Source: Rugamonas rubra (GTDB lineage Bacteria > Pseudomonadota > Gammaproteobacteria > Burkholderiales > Burkholderiaceae_D). From it: a stretch of 64,000 nt of DNA. The DNA lies in assembly GCF_900114705.1 (NCBI RefSeq), contig NZ_FOTW01000004.1, forward strand, positions 372,001-436,000. The letters are read 5' to 3'. The translations under genes and the position numbers were made by a program. Below, piece after piece: positions 34,118 to 44,063 of this stretch (position 1 is its first letter; every line of letters starts with the position of its first letter). A model generated the notes under the pieces. That model searched no databases. It was not told the origin of the DNA and was given only the letters and a program-made list of their open reading frames with translations.

Positions 34118-37100
34118 TCAGGCCGCGTTGTGCTCCTTGTTGTGCTCCTGCTGCGGCGCGCCGTGGTGCTCGTCGATGCTGGCCACGCCGTGCGGCTCCG
34201 GCGCGCCCTGGAAGAAGCGCTTGGCGCGCTTGCCCAGGCTGTCCAGGTAGGTGTAGGCGACCGGCACCACCACCAGGGTCAGCAGGGTCGAGGTGAGCAC
34301 GCCGCCGATCACGGCGCGGCCCATCGGCGCCTGCGTCTCGCCGCCGTCGCCCATGCCGATGGCCATCGGCAGCATGCCGAACACCATCGCCAGCGTGGTC
34401 ATCAAAATCGGCCGCAGGCGCACCTGGCCGGCCTCCATGATGGCCTCGTACTGGCCCTTGCCGGCGCGCTGGCCGTGGTTGGTGAAGTCGACCAGCAAGA
34501 TGGCGTTCTTGGTCACCAGGCCCATCAGCATGATGAAGCCGATCACCGAGAAGATGTTCAGCGTGCTGCCGGTCACCAGCAGCGCCAGCAGCACGCCGAT
34601 CAGCGACAGCGGCAGCGACACCATGATGGCGATCGGCTGCAGGAAGCTGCCGAACTGCGAGGCCAGCACCAGGTAGATGAAGATCACCGCGATGCCCAGC
34701 GCCATCATGGCGCCCGCCATGGTCTCTTCCATCTGCTGGGCGTTGCCGGCCACGTCGAAGCGCACCCCGGCCGGCAGTTCGATCGACTCCATCGCCTTCT
34801 TGACGTCCTGGTCGACGTCGCCGCCGGGACGGCCCTCGACGCCGGCGTACACCGCGACGCGCCGTTGCAGCGCCTGGCGCTTCAACACCTGCGGGCTCGA
34901 CGAGGGCACGAACTCGACCACCTGGCGCAGCGGCACCATGATCGGCCGGCCGTTGGCGTCGTTGCGGCTGGAGGCCAGCGACAGGTCGGCCAGGTCGGCG
35001 ATCTTCTGCCGGCCCGACTTGGGCAGCTGCACGTTGACGTCGTAGTTCTGGCCGTCGCCGGCCAGCCAGTGGCTCACCGTGTCGCCGGCGACGAAGGGCC
35101 GCAGCGCGCTGCCGATCTGCTGCACCGACAGGCCCAGGTCGCTGGCCAGCTCGTTGTTGAGCTTGATGGTGGTCGACGGGGTGGCGCCCTCCTGGCTGTA
35201 CTCCAGGTCGGCGACGCCCTTGATCTTGCGCATCTTGTCCATCAGCCGGTGGGCCACGTCGTCGAGCTTGCCCTCGTCGACGCCGAGGATGGCGATGAAG
35301 ATCGGCTTCTGGCCGAACGACAGGGTGATGCCGGCGATGGTCGACATGCGCTCGCGGATCAGCTTCTCCAGCTCCTTCTGGGTGCGCCGCTTGTGCAGCT
35401 TGTGGTCGACCAGCTTGAGGTCGATGCGGGCGTGGTTGCGCACGTCGCCCGGCGGGGCGACGACGGCGATCCGGCTGTCGATCTCGGGGAAGGCCTTGAG
35501 CGCCTCCTCGACCTGCAGCACCTTGCTGTTGGTGTATTCCAGGCTGGAGCCGACCGGGGTCTTGAAGGTCAGGTTGATCCAGCCCTCGTCGGTCTCGGGG
35601 AACATCTCGCCGCCGATCATCGGCACCAGCATCAGGCTGCCGACGAACAGGCCGAGCGCCGCCGCCAGGGTGCTCTTGCGCCAGCGCAGGGCCAGCGCCA
35701 GCACCCGGCCGTACCAGACGTGCAGGCGGTCGATGCCGGTCTCGATCCAGGCCATGAAGCGGCCCAGCCACGGCAGGTACTTGAAGCGGTCCTTGACCGG
35801 ATCGCGCCAGACCGAGGAGAGCATCGGGTCGAGCGTGAAGCTGACGAACAGCGAGACCAGCACGGCGACGGCGACGGTGATGCCGAACTGCAGGAAGAAG
35901 CGGCCGATGATGCCCTTCATGAAGGCCACCGGGATGAACACGGCGACGATGGCGAAGGTGGTGGCCATGACGGCCAGGCCGATCTCGTTGGTGCCGTCGT
36001 TGGCCGCCTTGAAGTGGCTCTTGCCCATGCCGAGGTGGCGCACGATGTTCTCGCGCACCACGATGGCGTCGTCGATCAGCAGGCCGATGCACAGCGACAG
36101 CGCCATCAGCGTGAGGAAGTTCAGGGTGAAGCCGAAGAACTTCATGGCGATGAAGCTGGCCATCACCGAGATCGGCAGGGTCAGGCCGGTGATGATGGTG
36201 CTGCGCCAGGAGTGCAGGAAGAAGAAGACGATCACCATGGTCAGCACGGCGCCCTCGACGATGGTGTGCTTGACGTTGTTGAGCTGGTTCTGCACGCGCT
36301 CGGACTCGTCGTCGAGCAGGCGCAGCTTGATGTCGGCCGGCAGCGACTTCTGCAGCTCGCGGGTGATGCGCTGGATGCCGGTGCCGACCTCGACGACGTT
36401 GGCGTCCTGCACCTTGGTGATCTCGATGCTGATGGCGCGCTGGCCGTTCAGGCGCGAGATCGACAGCTCCTCCTGCTCGCCGTCGACCACGCCGGCGACC
36501 TGCTCGAGGTAGACCGGGCCGTTGGCGCGGCGCGCCACGATGATCTTGTTGAAGTCGCGCGCCTGCTTCATCTTGCCCTCGACGCGCACCAGCTGCTCGG
36601 CGGCGCCGAAGCTGATGTTGCCGGCCGGCAGGTTGGTGTTGCTGGCCTGGATGGCGCGGATCACCTCGTCGACGCCGACGCCCTGCGCCGTCATGTCCTC
36701 GGGGCGCAGGCTGATCAGGATCTGCCGCGCGGTGGTGCCGTTCAGCTTGACCTGGCCGACCCCGGCCACGCTCTGGAAGCGCTTGCTGATGATCTGCTCG
36801 GTCATGGTCGACAGCTCGCGCAGGGTGTGCTCGCCGGCGGTCAGGCTGAGGGTGGCGATGGCGCGCTCGTTGTCGCCCTCGGCGCGGGCGATGTAGGGGT
36901 CCTTGGCCTCCTTGGGGAAGCGCGGGCGCACCAGCGCGACCTTGTCGCGCAGCTCCTGCATGGCCTTGTCCATATTGGTCGACAGCTCGAACTCGAGGTA
37001 GATGCCGGCCTTGCCCTCCCACGAGTTGGCGCGGATGGTCTTGATGCCGCTGACCGTGTTGACGACGTCCTCGACCGGCCGGGTGATGTCGTTCTCGACC

Positions 37101-37273
37101 GCCTCGGGCGAGGCGCCCGGGTAGTTGACCTCGATGGCGGCGAAGGGGAAGGTGACGCTGGGCATGCTCTCGACGCCCAGGCCCTGGTAGGAGAACAGGC
37201 CGAGCACGACCAGGGCCACCATCACCATGGTGGCGAAGACCGGATTTTGGATGCTGGTTTTAGTGATCCACAT
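34118..37273 (-). CDS. RND-family efflux transporter permease (HAE1/MdtB-like)
   Basis: 1051 residues with the 12-TM AcrB-type plan: N-terminal helix (FATMVMVALVVLGLFSYQGL), porter domains, LMALSLCIGLLIDDAIVVRENIVRH (the charged TM4 proton-relay region with paired Asp), a second repeat, VSLPLSLIGVLLALLVTGSTLNIFSVIGFIMLMGLVTKNAILLVDF and GRAVIGGVLTSTLLTL. It should pump substrates out in exchange for protons, together with the adaptor encoded 3 bp upstream and a TolC-type channel encoded elsewhere. Substrate unknown. No regulator gene is adjacent. Confidence 0.93.
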   Translation of the reverse strand: MWITKTSIQNPVFATMVMVALVVLGLFSYQGLGVESMPSVTFPFAAIEVNYPGASPEAVENDITRPVEDVVNTVSGIKTIRANSWEGKAGIYLEFELSTNMDKAMQELRDKVALVRPRFPKEAKDPYIARAEGDNERAIATLSLTAGEHTLRELSTMTEQIISKRFQSVAGVGQVKLNGTTARQILISLRPEDMTAQGVGVDEVIRAIQASNTNLPAGNISFGAAEQLVRVEGKMKQARDFNKIIVARRANGPVYLEQVAGVVDGEQEELSISRLNGQRAISIEITKVQDANVVEVGTGIQRITRELQKSLPADIKLRLLDDESERVQNQLNNVKHTIVEGAVLTMVIVFFFLHSWRSTIITGLTLPISVMASFIAMKFFGFTLNFLTLMALSLCIGLLIDDAIVVRENIVRHLGMGKSHFKAANDGTNEIGLAVMATTFAIVAVFIPVAFMKGIIGRFFLQFGITVAVAVLVSLFVSFTLDPMLSSVWRDPVKDRFKYLPWLGRFMAWIETGIDRLHVWYGRVLALALRWRKSTLAAALGLFVGSLMLVPMIGGEMFPETDEGWINLTFKTPVGSSLEYTNSKVLQVEEALKAFPEIDSRIAVVAPPGDVRNHARIDLKLVDHKLHKRRTQKELEKLIRERMSTIAGITLSFGQKPIFIAILGVDEGKLDDVAHRLMDKMRKIKGVADLEYSQEGATPSTTIKLNNELASDLGLSVQQIGSALRPFVAGDTVSHWLAGDGQNYDVNVQLPKSGRQKIADLADLSLASSRNDANGRPIMVPLRQVVEFVPSSSPQVLKRQALQRRVAVYAGVEGRPGGDVDQDVKKAMESIELPAGVRFDVAGNAQQMEETMAGAMMALGIAVIFIYLVLASQFGSFLQPIAIMVSLPLSLIGVLLALLVTGSTLNIFSVIGFIMLMGLVTKNAILLVDFTNHGQRAGKGQYEAIMEAGQVRLRPILMTTLAMVFGMLPMAIGMGDGGETQAPMGRAVIGGVLTSTLLTLVVVPVAYTYLDSLGKRAKRFFQGAPEPHGVASIDEHHGAPQQEHNKEHNAA

Positions 37274-37276
37274 GGC

Positions 37277-38494
37277 CTAGTCCTTCCGCGCCAGCATGGC
37301 CGCTTGGTCCTTGGCCGGCGCCGCCGGCGCGGCCGGCAGCTTGACCTGGCTGCCCGGCTTGACGCCGTCGAGCTTGGAGACGATCACGCTGGCGCCGGGC
37401 GCCAGGCCGTCGAGCACCTCGGCGTAGCCCTCGTCCTCGTTGCGCAGGCCCAGCTTGACCGCCTGGGCGACGATCTTGCCGTGCTCCACCTTGTAGACGA
37501 CCTGGCGGCCCTGCTCCTCGCGCAGCGCCTGCAGCGGCAGCAGCGGCATCACCGCCGAGCGGGCGGTGGTGATGGCGCCCTTGGCGAACATGCCGCCGCG
37601 CAGGGCGCCGTCGGCGTTGGCCACGGCGATGTAGACCAGCATGGCGCGCGAGCCGGCCTCGGTGGTCGGGTTGACGCGCGCCACCTTGCCGACGAAGTCG
37701 CGGCCCTGGAAGCCGTCGACCTTGAACTGCACCTCCTGGCCGATCTTGATGCGCGGGATCTCGGCGGCCGGCACCTGGGCCTCGAGCACCAGCTCGGACA
37801 GGTCGACGATGGTATAGACGGCCATGTCGGGCGCCACCTTCTCGCCGGCCTGGACGTGGCGCTTGCTGACGATGCCGCCGATCGGCGCGCGGATCGCCGC
37901 GTCGGCCAGCGCGATGCGCGCCAGCTCGACCTGGGCCGAGGCGGCCTTGACGCCGGCGCGCGCCAGCTCGACGCTGTTGTGCGTGCTGTCGTAGGCGTTC
38001 TGCGAGATGTAGTTCTGCTTGAGCAGGGCCTGGTTGTTGACCTCGTTCTTGCTGGCCAGCGACAGCTTGGCCTGCGCCTCGTCGAGCGCGGCCTGCTGCT
38101 GGCTCAGGCGGGCGCGCAGCTCGGCCGTGTCGAGCCGCAGCAGCAGCTGGCCGGCCGCCACGGCGGTGCCCTCCTGCGCCGTGGTGGCCTCGATCTGGCC
38201 CGACACCTTGGCCTTGACGGTGGCCTGGCTGAGCGGTTGCAGCGAGCCCGACAGCGGCAGCCTCAGCGCCAGCGCGCGCGCCTCGACGGCGGCGACGTCG
38301 CCGCCGGACAGCTCGAAGACCTCCTGCTTGGGCGTTTTCTTGGCGTCGTCGGCGGCGGCCGGCTTGGCGCGCGACTGCACGACGGTCCAGCCGCCGCCGG
38401 CCAGGGCCAGCACGACCAGGCCGATCAGCGGGGCGCGCCAGCGTTTGCCGCGCGTTGCGGTGGGGAGGGACGGGGGCAGGGTCTCAAGTTTCAT
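37277..38494 (-). CDS. RND efflux periplasmic adaptor subunit
   Basis: 405-residue membrane-fusion protein. An N-terminal anchor (LIGLVVLALAGGGWTVVQ) precedes a biotinyl-lipoyl-like half motif (LPLSGSLQPLSQATVKAKVSG), a coiled-coil hairpin (LSQQQAALDEAQAKLSLASKNEVNNQALLKQ), the second half (ALADAAIRAPIGGIVSKRHVQAGEKV), beta-barrel and membrane-proximal domains. Bridges the RND pump and the outer-membrane channel. First gene of a two-gene operon; no outer-membrane factor gene follows. Confidence 0.93.
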   Translation of the reverse strand: MKLETLPPSLPTATRGKRWRAPLIGLVVLALAGGGWTVVQSRAKPAAADDAKKTPKQEVFELSGGDVAAVEARALALRLPLSGSLQPLSQATVKAKVSGQIEATTAQEGTAVAAGQLLLRLDTAELRARLSQQQAALDEAQAKLSLASKNEVNNQALLKQNYISQNAYDSTHNSVELARAGVKAASAQVELARIALADAAIRAPIGGIVSKRHVQAGEKVAPDMAVYTIVDLSELVLEAQVPAAEIPRIKIGQEVQFKVDGFQGRDFVGKVARVNPTTEAGSRAMLVYIAVANADGALRGGMFAKGAITTARSAVMPLLPLQALREEQGRQVVYKVEHGKIVAQAVKLGLRNEDEGYAEVLDGLAPGASVIVSKLDGVKPGSQVKLPAAPAAPAKDQAAMLARKD

Positions 38495-38956
38495 ATTGTT
38501 TTCTGGTCAAGGTTTGCCAAGGTCGGCAAGATCGCAACAAGGGCACGGCGCGAAAAACAGCGGGCGCGGCGCGGACGGTCAGGCTGGCGCTCAAGCTTGC
38601 GGGGTGCGCACCACGGCGGTGGTTGGTGGGAAGACACGCCTGCCCTCCCTGGAGAACCGCGGTAGTGCGCATGGTGGCACTGTATGGATTTGACAAGTGT
38701 AGCGCCAGCGCCGTGCGACAGGGCGGCAAAAGGCGGGCCTGAACTGCAGAAAAGGCGGATCAACGGCCGTTTTGGCGCGACGGGCCGCGCGCCGGCGGGA
38801 CCGGCGCCGGCCCGGTGTTGGTCGCCGGTAACGACACTTGCGCCGCGATACAGGCGCTTCGGCCTTCCTTGCGCCACGTCAAGCGCGCAATCCTGTGGCG
38901 GGCAAGAATGGGCTGTCTGCCTGCAAAGGCGCAACCGCAACGCGAGCGAGGCCAAG
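38495..38956. other. Divergent intergenic region between RND operon and GGDEF/EAL gene
   Basis: About 460 bp with no gene I can support. An in-frame ATG at 38684 would extend the downstream GGDEF/EAL protein by 91 residues, but that stretch is Arg/Ala/Pro-rich and looks non-coding. Promoters for both directions must lie here; TTGACA at 38690-38695 has no good -10 partner. Confidence 0.4.
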
Positions 38957-41521
38957 GTGGGTGACCAGGAATGTAGCGTGGCCGCGCCGGCCCAAGGCGA
39001 GTCCGGCCGGCCGGGCCAGCAGGCGCTGGACCTGATCGCCCGCATCGTCGCGGCGATCGAACTGACCCCGCTGGTGGCGGTGCACAGCGTCGACCGCGGC
39101 GGCCGGGTGTGTTTCTGGAACCAGACCTGCGTCCAGTTGTACGGCGTGGCGGCGGAGCAGGCGCTGGGCCAGCCGCTGGCGCAGCTGCTGCAGCCGCAGC
39201 AGCGCGCCGCCGAGCACGCCGCCGCGCTGGAGCAGGTGTGGCACAGCGGCCGGCCCAGCCCGGCGCGCGACTGGCAGTTGCGCAGCGCCGCCGGACGCCT
39301 GTTGTGGGTCTACTCGAGCATGTTCCCGGTCTACCGCGGCGGCGAGCTGCAACAGGTGTTCTGCATGGACATCGACGTCACCGCGCGCCGCCGCGAGGAG
39401 GGCGCGCTGCTGTCGGTGGGCGCCAACTTCCGCCAGATGTTCGAGCAGTCCAGCGACGCCATCCTGGTCATCGAGCGCGACCGCATCGCCGAACTCAATC
39501 CGGCCGCGCTGGCGCTGTTCGACTGCGCCGACCCCGGCCGCATGCTGGGCAAGAGCCTGGCCGACTTCTCGCCGCTGCGCCAGGACGGCGGCGCGCTGTC
39601 GGCCCAGGCCGGGCTGGCCATGGCGCAGCAGGCCCACCGCCTGGGCAACTGGCGCTACGACTGGCGCTACACCAGCTGCGGCGGGCGCCAGTTTTGGGCC
39701 GAGGTGCTGCTGACCTCGATCACGCTGGACCACGAGTTCCTGTTCTACGCGGTGGTGCGCGACGTCTCCGCCCGCAAGCTGGCCGAGCAGCGCCTGTACC
39801 TGGCCGCCCAGGTGTTCGAGAACAGCCGCGACGCCATCCTGCTGGCCGACCGCGGCCCCAGCGTGATCGCCGTCAACCAGGCCTACGCCGCCGTCACCGG
39901 GCTCAGTCCGGCCGAGATGGTCGGCCAGGCCCTCGACGGCGAGCGCGTCGGCATCGAGGACGGCGAGTTGTTCCGCCAGATCTGGTGCGCGATGCAGGAC
40001 CAGGGCCACTGGCAGGGCGAGATCTGGGCGCAGCGCCGCGGCGGCGCGCGCTATCCGGCCTGGCTGTCGCTGGCCGCCATCGCCGACCAGCAGGGCGTGG
40101 TGTCGAACTATATGCTGATCCTGTCGGACATCAGCGAACGCAAGCGCTCCGAGGAGACCACCCGCCACCAGGCCGAGCACGACTTCCTGACCGACCTGCC
40201 GAACCGGGTGCTGCTGCTCGACCGCCTCAGCCTGGCGCTGACGGCGGCGCGGCGCAACCACAGCATGCTGGCCATCCTGTTCCTCGACCTGGACCGTTTC
40301 AAGCACATCAACGACACCCTGGGCCACCACGTCGGCGACCTGCTGCTCAAGGAGGTGGCGGCGCGGCTGGTCAAGTGCGTGCGCGCGGTCGACACGGTGA
40401 GCCGCCAGGGCGGCGACGAGTTCGTCATCATCCTGGCCGACATCGGCGGCATCGACCAGGCCGCCCACGTCGCCGCCAGCGTGCTGCAGGCGATCACCCA
40501 GACCTACGAGCTGGAGCTGCACCGGCTCGACGTCACCACCTCGATCGGCATCAGCATCTTCCCCGACGACGGCGCCGACATCGAGACCCTGGTGAAGAAC
40601 GCCGACCTGGCCATGTACCACGCCAAGGAGGGCGGGCGCAACCGCTTCCAGTTCTTCAGCGCCGAGATGAACGCCCAGATCGTCGAGCGGGTCGCCTTCG
40701 AGAACGGCCTCCGCGGCGCGCTGCGCGAGGGCCAGTTCGAGCTCGAGTTCCAGCCCGAGGTCGACATCGCCAGCGGCGCCACGCTGGGCGCCGAGGCCTT
40801 GATCCGCTGGCGCCACCCGCAACTGGGCCTGCTGCTGCCGGAGCGCTTCATCGCCGTGGCGGAGGACTGCGGCCTGATGGTCGGCATCGGCAACTGGGTG
40901 CTGCGCGAGGCCTGCCGCCAGGCGCGCCGCTGGCAGGAGCAGGGCCGGCCGCTGGTGGTGGCGGTCAACATCTCGCTGGCCCAGCTGATGCAGAACAACC
41001 TGGCGCACAGCGTGGCCGAGGCGCTCGAGGTGAGCGGCCTGGCGCCCGGCCTGCTCGAACTGGAGCTGACCGAGGCGATCATCATGCGCCAGGGCGGCGC
41101 CGCGCCGGCCAAGCTGCAGGCGCTGCGCGCGCTCGGCGTCGGCCTGACCATCGACGACTTCGGCACCGGCTACTCGCGCCTGGGCCACCTGCGCGACTAC
41201 CCGGTCGACAAGCTGAAGATCGACCGCTCCTTCATGGCCGACCTGGCCGCCGAGCCGGGCGACGCCGCCGTGGTCACCGCCATCATCGGCGTGGCGCGCA
41301 GCCTGAAGCTGACCGTGGTGGCCGAGGGGGTGGAGACGGCGGAGCAGCTGGCGTTCCTGCGCCAGCACGGCTGCGACCGCTACCAGGGGCGCTACATCGC
41401 GCTGGCGGCGGCGAACGGCGCGGCGAACGGCGCCGACGCCGACGGGGCCGTCGCCGCGCAGGCCGCCGAGGGCAGGGTGCCGGCGCCGGGCGGAGCGCCA
41501 GGGTCAGACCCTAGGGTCTGA
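38957..41521 (+). CDS. Multi-PAS diguanylate cyclase/phosphodiesterase (GGDEF-EAL)
   Basis: 854 residues from a GTG with GAGG five bases upstream. Three PAS domains (about 20-145, 150-270, 280-400) precede a GGDEF domain (about 405-570, intact GGDEF at about 485, DFLTDLPNRV at its start) and an EAL domain (about 585-815, intact EALIRW, DDFGTGYSRL, KIDRSFM, VVAEGVET). Both catalytic motifs are intact, so it could make or degrade cyclic di-GMP. The EAL C-terminus is atypical: after CDRYQG the usual YxFSxPLP segment is replaced by an Ala/Gly-rich tail, and the last codons and stop lie inside a GGGTCAGACCC palindrome. No transmembrane segment. Confidence 0.88.
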   Translation: MGDQECSVAAPAQGESGRPGQQALDLIARIVAAIELTPLVAVHSVDRGGRVCFWNQTCVQLYGVAAEQALGQPLAQLLQPQQRAAEHAAALEQVWHSGRPSPARDWQLRSAAGRLLWVYSSMFPVYRGGELQQVFCMDIDVTARRREEGALLSVGANFRQMFEQSSDAILVIERDRIAELNPAALALFDCADPGRMLGKSLADFSPLRQDGGALSAQAGLAMAQQAHRLGNWRYDWRYTSCGGRQFWAEVLLTSITLDHEFLFYAVVRDVSARKLAEQRLYLAAQVFENSRDAILLADRGPSVIAVNQAYAAVTGLSPAEMVGQALDGERVGIEDGELFRQIWCAMQDQGHWQGEIWAQRRGGARYPAWLSLAAIADQQGVVSNYMLILSDISERKRSEETTRHQAEHDFLTDLPNRVLLLDRLSLALTAARRNHSMLAILFLDLDRFKHINDTLGHHVGDLLLKEVAARLVKCVRAVDTVSRQGGDEFVIILADIGGIDQAAHVAASVLQAITQTYELELHRLDVTTSIGISIFPDDGADIETLVKNADLAMYHAKEGGRNRFQFFSAEMNAQIVERVAFENGLRGALREGQFELEFQPEVDIASGATLGAEALIRWRHPQLGLLLPERFIAVAEDCGLMVGIGNWVLREACRQARRWQEQGRPLVVAVNISLAQLMQNNLAHSVAEALEVSGLAPGLLELELTEAIIMRQGGAAPAKLQALRALGVGLTIDDFGTGYSRLGHLRDYPVDKLKIDRSFMADLAAEPGDAAVVTAIIGVARSLKLTVVAEGVETAEQLAFLRQHGCDRYQGRYIALAAANGAANGADADGAVAAQAAEGRVPAPGGAPGSDPRV

Positions 41522-41525
41522 CCCT
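41500..41525. repeat. GGGTCAGACCC-family palindrome, copy 2
   Basis: AGGGTCAGACCCT (41500-41512) is followed directly by AGGGTCTGACCCT (41513-41525), a perfect inverted repeat without spacer. It contains the stop codon of the GGDEF-EAL gene and lies between that gene and the convergent phosphoesterase gene. Confidence 0.9.
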
Positions 41526-41557
41526 CGATTCGTGCCGTCGCTGTTCTTGGGCCGGCC

Positions 41558-42550
41558 TCAAGCCTCGGCCCGGTCGCGCGCGCCGTACAGGCGCAGGCGC
41601 ACCAGCACCTGGCCGTGGTCCGAGGTCTCCGGGCGTTGCTGCAGCAGGTGGTCGTTCAGGTAGCTGACGTCGAGCACCTCGCCGATGGCGTAGCGCGAGG
41701 CCGGGTTGAACTCCTCCGACACCAGCACGTGGTCGATGGTCATGTAGTGGCCCTCGTGGATGTTGGTGTAGCCGACGTGGCGCAAGCGGTCCTGGCGCAG
41801 CTGGATCTGGTTGCAGTCGAACATGCGGCCGCTCAGCTCGTCGCCCGGCTGGCACCAGGCGCCGGCGCCCAGCACGATGGTGGTGGTGACGGCGTCGGCG
41901 GTGTCGTTGAAGTCGCCCAGCACGATGCGCGGCCGGCGCCCGCCCCGTTCCGCCTCGCTCAATTGGCTCAGCAGCACGCGCAGCGCCACCGCCTCGGTGC
42001 CGCGGCGGATCAGCGAGCGCAGGTTGGCCTGGGCGTACAGCAGCGGGTCGTCGCCGCAGTCGCCGTTGCGGTAGTCGGGCCGCTTGGATTTCAGATGGAC
42101 CACGATGACGTCGAGCACGCGCCGGTCCGGCAGCAGGATCTGGGCGTGCAGCGGGGCGCGGGCGAAGCGGTCGGCGTCGCGGCTGCCGGCCGGCATGGCG
42201 ACGCCGTCGGGGAAGGCCGGGTAGGCCGCCGGCGTGGCCGCCAGCGGCAGGCGCGAGACCAGCGCCACCTGCGGCGTCAGGCGCTCGGCGCCGGCCTCGG
42301 CTTCGACGCCGGCCAGCATGGCGTCGCGGTAGCGGCTGCTGCGCGCCAGCACGTCGCGCAGCGCCGCCAGCGAAAAGATCTCCTGCAGGCCGATCACGTC
42401 GGCGTCGAGCTGGTCGAGCTGGTGGGCGGTCCAGGCGACCTTCGCCTCGTACTCCTGCGCCGTCAGCGGCGCCAGGTTGTCATACAGTTTCGCCCCGGCC
42501 GGCGCCAGGTTGCACACGTTGAAGGTGGCAAAGCGAAGTTCTTGCTGCAT
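41558..42550 (-). CDS. Endonuclease/exonuclease/phosphatase-family hydrolase
   Basis: 330 residues of the Mg2+-dependent EEP fold. The motif series is FATFNVCNL (near the N-terminus), the IGLQEIF metal-binding Glu, VVHLKSKRPD, VLGDFND (Asp/Asn pair), YMTIDHVLVS and the terminal SDHGQV His. No signal peptide. Substrate (nuclease or phosphodiesterase) cannot be told. Divergent from ybaK. Confidence 0.87.
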   Translation of the reverse strand: MQQELRFATFNVCNLAPAGAKLYDNLAPLTAQEYEAKVAWTAHQLDQLDADVIGLQEIFSLAALRDVLARSSRYRDAMLAGVEAEAGAERLTPQVALVSRLPLAATPAAYPAFPDGVAMPAGSRDADRFARAPLHAQILLPDRRVLDVIVVHLKSKRPDYRNGDCGDDPLLYAQANLRSLIRRGTEAVALRVLLSQLSEAERGGRRPRIVLGDFNDTADAVTTTIVLGAGAWCQPGDELSGRMFDCNQIQLRQDRLRHVGYTNIHEGHYMTIDHVLVSEEFNPASRYAIGEVLDVSYLNDHLLQQRPETSDHGQVLVRLRLYGARDRAEA

Positions 42551-42588
42551 AATTCGATACTCCTCATTGAATCTTTAGCGTATCACGC

Positions 42589-43080
42589 ATGGCCAAAAAA
42601 GAGCATATTTCCGAAACCCAGGCGACGCAGCTGCTGCGCAAGCACAAGATCGCCTTCTCGGAGCACCCCTATCCCTACGAGGAGCACGGCGGCACCAGCG
42701 TCTCGGCGCGCGAGCTGGGCGTGGCCGAGCACCACGTCGTCAAAACGCTGGTGATGCAGGACGAGGCGGCCAAGCCGCTGATCGTGCTGATGCACGGCGA
42801 CTGCAAGGTGTCGACCAAGAACCTGGCGCGGGCGATCGGCTGCAAGTCGGTCGAGCCGTGCAAGCCGGAGGTGGCGACGCGCCACTCCGGCTACATGATA
42901 GGCGGCACCTCGCCGTTCGGCACCAAGAAGGCCATGCCGGTGTACGTCGAGCAGGGCATCCTGGCGCTGGAAACGATATATATCAATGGCGGGCGGCGCG
43001 GCTTCCTGATCGGCATCGCGCCGCGGGTGCTGCTCGACGTGCTGGCGGCCAAGCCGGTGCAGTGCGCCCTGGCCGACTGA
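42589..43080 (+). CDS. ybaK: Cys-tRNA(Pro)/Cys-tRNA(Cys) deacylase YbaK
   Basis: 163 residues of the YbaK/EbsC trans-editing family. Typical segments are the KTLVMQDEAAKPLIVLMHGDCKVSTKNLAR stretch, IGGTSPFGTKKAMPVYVE and the INGGRRGFLIGIAP end. It hydrolyses mischarged Cys-tRNA(Pro). The conserved catalytic Lys lies in the K-V-S-T-K region. Monocistronic. Confidence 0.93.
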   Translation: MAKKEHISETQATQLLRKHKIAFSEHPYPYEEHGGTSVSARELGVAEHHVVKTLVMQDEAAKPLIVLMHGDCKVSTKNLARAIGCKSVEPCKPEVATRHSGYMIGGTSPFGTKKAMPVYVEQGILALETIYINGGRRGFLIGIAPRVLLDVLAAKPVQCALAD

Positions 43081-43199
43081 GGGCCGACGCGCTTGCCCTG
43101 CGTCAATACCGCCGCACTTTGTTGGCGTGGAGACACGCGCATGGTGTATATTCAGCAGCCCCGGCGGAGAGCCCCGGGAACAATAATTAGAGGGAAACA

Positions 43200-43844
43200 A
43201 TGAATACAGTACTGATGACCGTGGCCGCCTATCTGATCGGCTCGATCTCCTTTGCCGTGGTGATGAGCAAGTTGTTCGGCATCGCCGACCCGCGCACCTA
43301 CGGCTCGAAGAACCCGGGCGCCACCAACGTGCTGCGCAGCGGCAACAAGGGCGCCGCCATCATGACCCTGCTGGGCGACGGCGCCAAGGGCTGGCTGGCG
43401 GTCTGGCTGGCCTACCGCTACCAGGAGCAACTGGGCGTGGGCGACATGGCCGTGGCGCTGGTGGCCATCGCCGTCTTCCTCGGCCACCTGTGGCCGGTGT
43501 TCTTCCGCTTCGTCGGCGGCAAGGGCGTGGCCACCGCGCTGGGCGTGCTGCTCGGCCTGAACCCGTGGCTGGGCCTGGCCACCCTGGTGACCTGGTTGGC
43601 GGTCGCCTTCGCCTTCCGCTACTCCTCGTTGGCCGCGCTGATCGCCGCGCTGTTCGCGCCGTTCTACTACGGCCTGCTGTTCGGCGTCGAGCCGCAGTTG
43701 TTCGCCGTCACCGCGATGAGCGTACTGTTGGCCTACCGCCACAGCCAGAATATCAGCAACCTTCTGGCCGGCAAGGAAAGCCGTATCGGCGGCAAGGGCG
43801 CCGCCGCCAAGGAAGCGAGCCCGGCCAAGGGCAGGAAGAAGTAA
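43200..43844 (+). CDS. plsY: Glycerol-3-phosphate acyltransferase PlsY
   Basis: 214 residues, about five membrane segments. The three PlsY motifs are present: SIS with [42 protein letters not shown] and the [19 protein letters not shown] tail. It acylates glycerol 3-phosphate with acyl-phosphate in phospholipid synthesis. AGAGGG precedes the ATG. A terminator follows at 43874. The Lys-rich C-terminal tail is slightly longer than usual. Confidence 0.95.
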   Translation: MNTVLMTVAAYLIGSISFAVVMSKLFGIADPRTYGSKNPGATNVLRSGNKGAAIMTLLGDGAKGWLAVWLAYRYQEQLGVGDMAVALVAIAVFLGHLWPVFFRFVGGKGVATALGVLLGLNPWLGLATLVTWLAVAFAFRYSSLAALIAALFAPFYYGLLFGVEPQLFAVTAMSVLLAYRHSQNISNLLAGKESRIGGKGAAAKEASPAKGRKK

Positions 43845-43873
43845 GCCCTTCTTCAGTTGGGTGGCATACCAGA

Positions 43874-43897
43874 AACCAGGCCGAGGCCTGGTTTTTT
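43874..43897 (+). terminator. Terminator after plsY
   Basis: AACCAGGCC and GGCCTGGTT form a perfect inverted repeat around a 2-nt centre (43874-43893), followed by a T-run. 30 bp past the plsY stop. Confidence 0.85.
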
Positions 43898-44063
43898 GCT
43901 ATGCGGCGTCGAATTCCTCTCGGCGGAACAATGGATGCCAGTTCAGTGTAATTATTTCAATAATTGCAATTGATCCCGTCGGCGACTTGATTTCGCTTTT
44001 GCTGCCATCATATGCTTGCCATAGCGCCGCCGGGCGGCGCCCACCCATTGCGAAGGCCCACCC

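Noticed and set aside
34130-38665. A plus-strand open frame of 1511 codons opposite the RND genes
   Set aside because: It is antisense to two well-recognised genes, its composition is His/Gln/Arg/Val-rich as expected for a GC-rich shadow frame, and no domain is visible.
38684-38956. ATG start at 38684 for the GGDEF-EAL protein
   Set aside because: The additional 91 residues look non-coding, and a GTG at 38957 has a properly spaced GAGG.
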